The position numbers and the translations under genes are program-made. This document shows, in pieces, positions 62,397 through 64,000 of a stretch of 64,000 bases of DNA. Numbering within the stretch: the first letter of the stretch is position 1; every line of letters starts with the position of its first letter. The stretch comes from Taklimakanibacter lacteus (GTDB taxonomy: Bacteria > Pseudomonadota > Alphaproteobacteria > Rhizobiales > Aestuariivirgaceae). The stretch lies in assembly GCA_003576695.1 (NCBI GenBank), contig QOZQ01000001.1, forward strand, positions 372,001-436,000, written 5' to 3'. The notes under the pieces were generated by a model that did no database searches, was not told the DNA's origin, and saw only the letters and a program-made list of their open reading frames with translations.

Positions 62397-63745
62397 TGCT
62401 GCGCCTGGGCCTTGCCGCCCGCATCGCGATGATCGTGATCATTGCCCTGACGACGGCCTGGATCGTGGCGATCGCGCTGGTCTACCGCTCATATGATCAG
62501 GAGGGGGAAAGCGCGCGTCCATCGCCACGACAGATCGCGGCACTTGTGGAATTGATCGAGCGCATTCCCCGTGAGCAAAGACCGCTTGCCCTTGCTGCAG
62601 TCGCCTCCCGGGTCTTCGATGCCAGGTTGCAAGCGGACAGGGCGCCCGATGGCGCAGCAAGTGAAGGTCGGCCAGTCGACGAGACACTGCTGCAGGCCTA
62701 CGCGGCTGCCCTGGAGGGTCGCCCGCTCGCCATCGTGTTTGCGGTGCCGGCCGAGCGGCGTTTCCCCCGGCTCTTCGCGATCACCACGAACGCACTCGAA
62801 TTCCGCATTGCGCTGAGGACCGGCGAAACCCTCTTCATCAATACGCGCAGTCCACTGCCGGTCTCCCGGCTCGGCCTGCCGGTGGGGTTCGGCGCAGGCC
62901 TGTTCGGGACACTGATCGCCTTTCTCGCCCTCGTCATCATGCATCGTGAAACGCGACCGCTTGCCCGGCTTTCCGCTGCCGTCGATCGGATGGATCTCGC
63001 CGGCACGCCGGTGATCTTGCCCCAGGCGCGGGCCAGCGCGCCTGAAATCCAGGCGCTCATTGCCGCCTTCAACCGGCTGCAGGCCCGCCTCGCGCAGTTG
63101 CTGCGCGCCCGCATGGCGATGCTCGGTGGAATCTCGCACGATGTCCGCACCTTCGCGACGCGATTGCGTCTGCGCGTCGACCGCATCCCGGAGGGCGCGG
63201 AGCGCGATCGTGCGATCAACGATATCTCCGACATGATCCGACTCCTGGACGATGCCCTGCTCGCCAGCCGCGCCGGCGCCGGAGAGCTTGCCCAGGAGCT
63301 TGTGGAGCTCGACGACGTCGTCCGCATCGAGGTCGAGGACAGACGAGCGGCGGGGGCGCCGGTCGAGCTTCAGGTCGCTCCGGGCGCCGCCGGCGCGACC
63401 ATTCTCGGCGATCGCCTCGCGCTCCGGCGCATTGTCTCAAACCTCGTCGACAACGCCCTGAAATACGGCCATGCGGCGCATCTGGGCATCGCGATCGATT
63501 CGCAGTCGCTGGTTTTGACGGTCGATGACGAAGGCACGGGCATTCCGCCCGATCTGCGCGAATTCCTGCTCGAGCCGTTTGTCCGTCTTGAGACCTCGCG
63601 CAACCGGCAAACGGGCGGCGCCGGCCTCGGCCTCGCCATCGTCCGCAACCTTGTCGAAGCGCATGGCGGGACCCTCGGGATTGGCGACGCCGCAAGCGGC
63701 GGCGCACGGATCACACTGCTGTTGCCGATGTTCCGGCCTCTGTGA
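62393..63745 (+). CDS. Sensor histidine kinase, EnvZ/OmpR-pathway type
   Basis: 450 residues: helix near 10-32, periplasmic sensor about 33-160, second helix about 163-183, HAMP, DHp with H249 (GGISHDVRTFATRLRLRVD), then ATP-binding N-box LVDNALKYG, G1 DDEGTGIP and G2 GGAGLGLAIVRNL. The usual DLRTPLT of the H-box is DVRTFAT here, a departure in the phosphatase-relevant positions. GTG 62393 or ATG 62396 starts. Partner of the OmpR-type regulator; stimulus unknown, though secreted-protein and lipid-modifying genes are next door. Confidence 0.92.
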   Translation: MMLRLGLAARIAMIVIIALTTAWIVAIALVYRSYDQEGESARPSPRQIAALVELIERIPREQRPLALAAVASRVFDARLQADRAPDGAASEGRPVDETLLQAYAAALEGRPLAIVFAVPAERRFPRLFAITTNALEFRIALRTGETLFINTRSPLPVSRLGLPVGFGAGLFGTLIAFLALVIMHRETRPLARLSAAVDRMDLAGTPVILPQARASAPEIQALIAAFNRLQARLAQLLRARMAMLGGISHDVRTFATRLRLRVDRIPEGAERDRAINDISDMIRLLDDALLASRAGAGELAQELVELDDVVRIEVEDRRAAGAPVELQVAPGAAGATILGDRLALRRIVSNLVDNALKYGHAAHLGIAIDSQSLVLTVDDEGTGIPPDLREFLLEPFVRLETSRNRQTGGAGLGLAIVRNLVEAHGGTLGIGDAASGGARITLLLPMFRPL

Positions 63746-63823
63746 CCCGCAGCTGGACTTCCCGTCACGAAGCTGGCACGAACTTCGTCGCAACATCGGC
63801 ATGATCGAGACGACGGGGATCCT

Positions 63824-64000
63824 ATGGTAAAAGACGCATCCCGGATGGGGCCCAAGACTCCGCAAGTCCTCATCCTGGTGGGGGCGACTGGCGACCTGTC
63901 GCGGCGCAAGCTGCTGCCGGGGCTTTTTCATCTGTGCAGCGCGGGCTTCATCACCGCCTGCCGCATTATCGGCCTGGCGCTCGAAAATCTCGACAGTGAC
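63824..64000 (+). CDS. zwf: Glucose-6-phosphate dehydrogenase, N-terminal part (runs off right edge)
   Basis: 59 codons in frame to the window end. VLILVGATGDLSRRKLLPGLFHLCSAG is the NADP-binding G6PDH start (GATGDLSRRK). ATG 63824 has GGGGAT five bases upstream. Enters the pentose-phosphate and Entner-Doudoroff routes. Assignment is firm even from this fragment. Confidence 0.9.
   Translation, partial: MVKDASRMGPKTPQVLILVGATGDLSRRKLLPGLFHLCSAGFITACRIIGLALENLDSD

Overview
The window is high-GC, tightly packed DNA from an alphaproteobacterium, most likely of the order Hyphomicrobiales (Rhizobiales). Three things point there. The housekeeping block runs lnt, an XRE regulator, metK, trmB, then DUF971, Trm112, a LON-domain protein and CnoX. 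Periplasmic-binding ABC importers and amino-acid or amine oxidases are very abundant. Two copies of a 45-base GCATCGGA...TCCGATGC hairpin of the rhizobial type are present. No rRNA, CRISPR array, insertion sequence or phage was seen.

Layout. 1-3.5 kb: peptide-type ABC importer (the second permease runs off the left edge). 3.6-10.3 kb: an adenylate-forming enzyme, an outer-membrane barrel, and an arginine-flavoured group (D-arginine dehydrogenase-like flavoprotein, dipeptidase, guanidinobutyrase-like ureohydrolase), an EamA transporter and an Asp/Glu-racemase-family enzyme. 10.4-17.6 kb: core genes. 17.7-19.7 kb: tRNA-Gly(GCC) followed by a small, lower-GC operon of three unknown proteins including a TIGR04255 member. 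20-35.4 kb: sugar dehydrogenase-like protein, NitT/TauT-type ABC importer, a trimethylamine-dehydrogenase-like flavoprotein, a protein made of two fused ectoine-synthase-like cupins, a second peptide-type ABC importer, a flavin oxidase, an SDR enzyme and a MarR regulator. 35.5-43 kb: an amine oxidase-like flavoprotein, a cyclase/SARP/TPR giant divergent from a YcaO enzyme, and an animal-type haem peroxidase with a small partner.

43.2-58.4 kb is the most coherent system. It holds a ferredoxin-NADP reductase, a molybdenum hydroxylase, a 6-hydroxynicotinate-reductase homologue, UPF0280, two AA_synth (DUF1185) paralogues, an enamidase homologue, a MarR regulator and a branched-chain-type ABC importer. 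Hydroxylase, reductase and enamidase match the first three enzymes of nicotinate fermentation in Eubacterium barkeri, so this looks like a pathway for uptake, hydroxylation, ring reduction and ring opening of a nicotinate-like N-heterocycle. UPF0280 and the AA_synth pair are unexplained members. GTATAC-centred or similar palindromes lie in the control regions of this block only, suggesting one regulon.

58.5-64 kb: polytopic membrane protein, small secreted Cys-containing proteins, fatty-acid hydroxylase family protein, an OmpR-type two-component system and the start of zwf. Two repeat families (about 100-bp hairpins, four copies; and an inverted pair around a DUF559 gene) punctuate the window. 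All calls come from reading translations and recalled family motifs; no database search was run.
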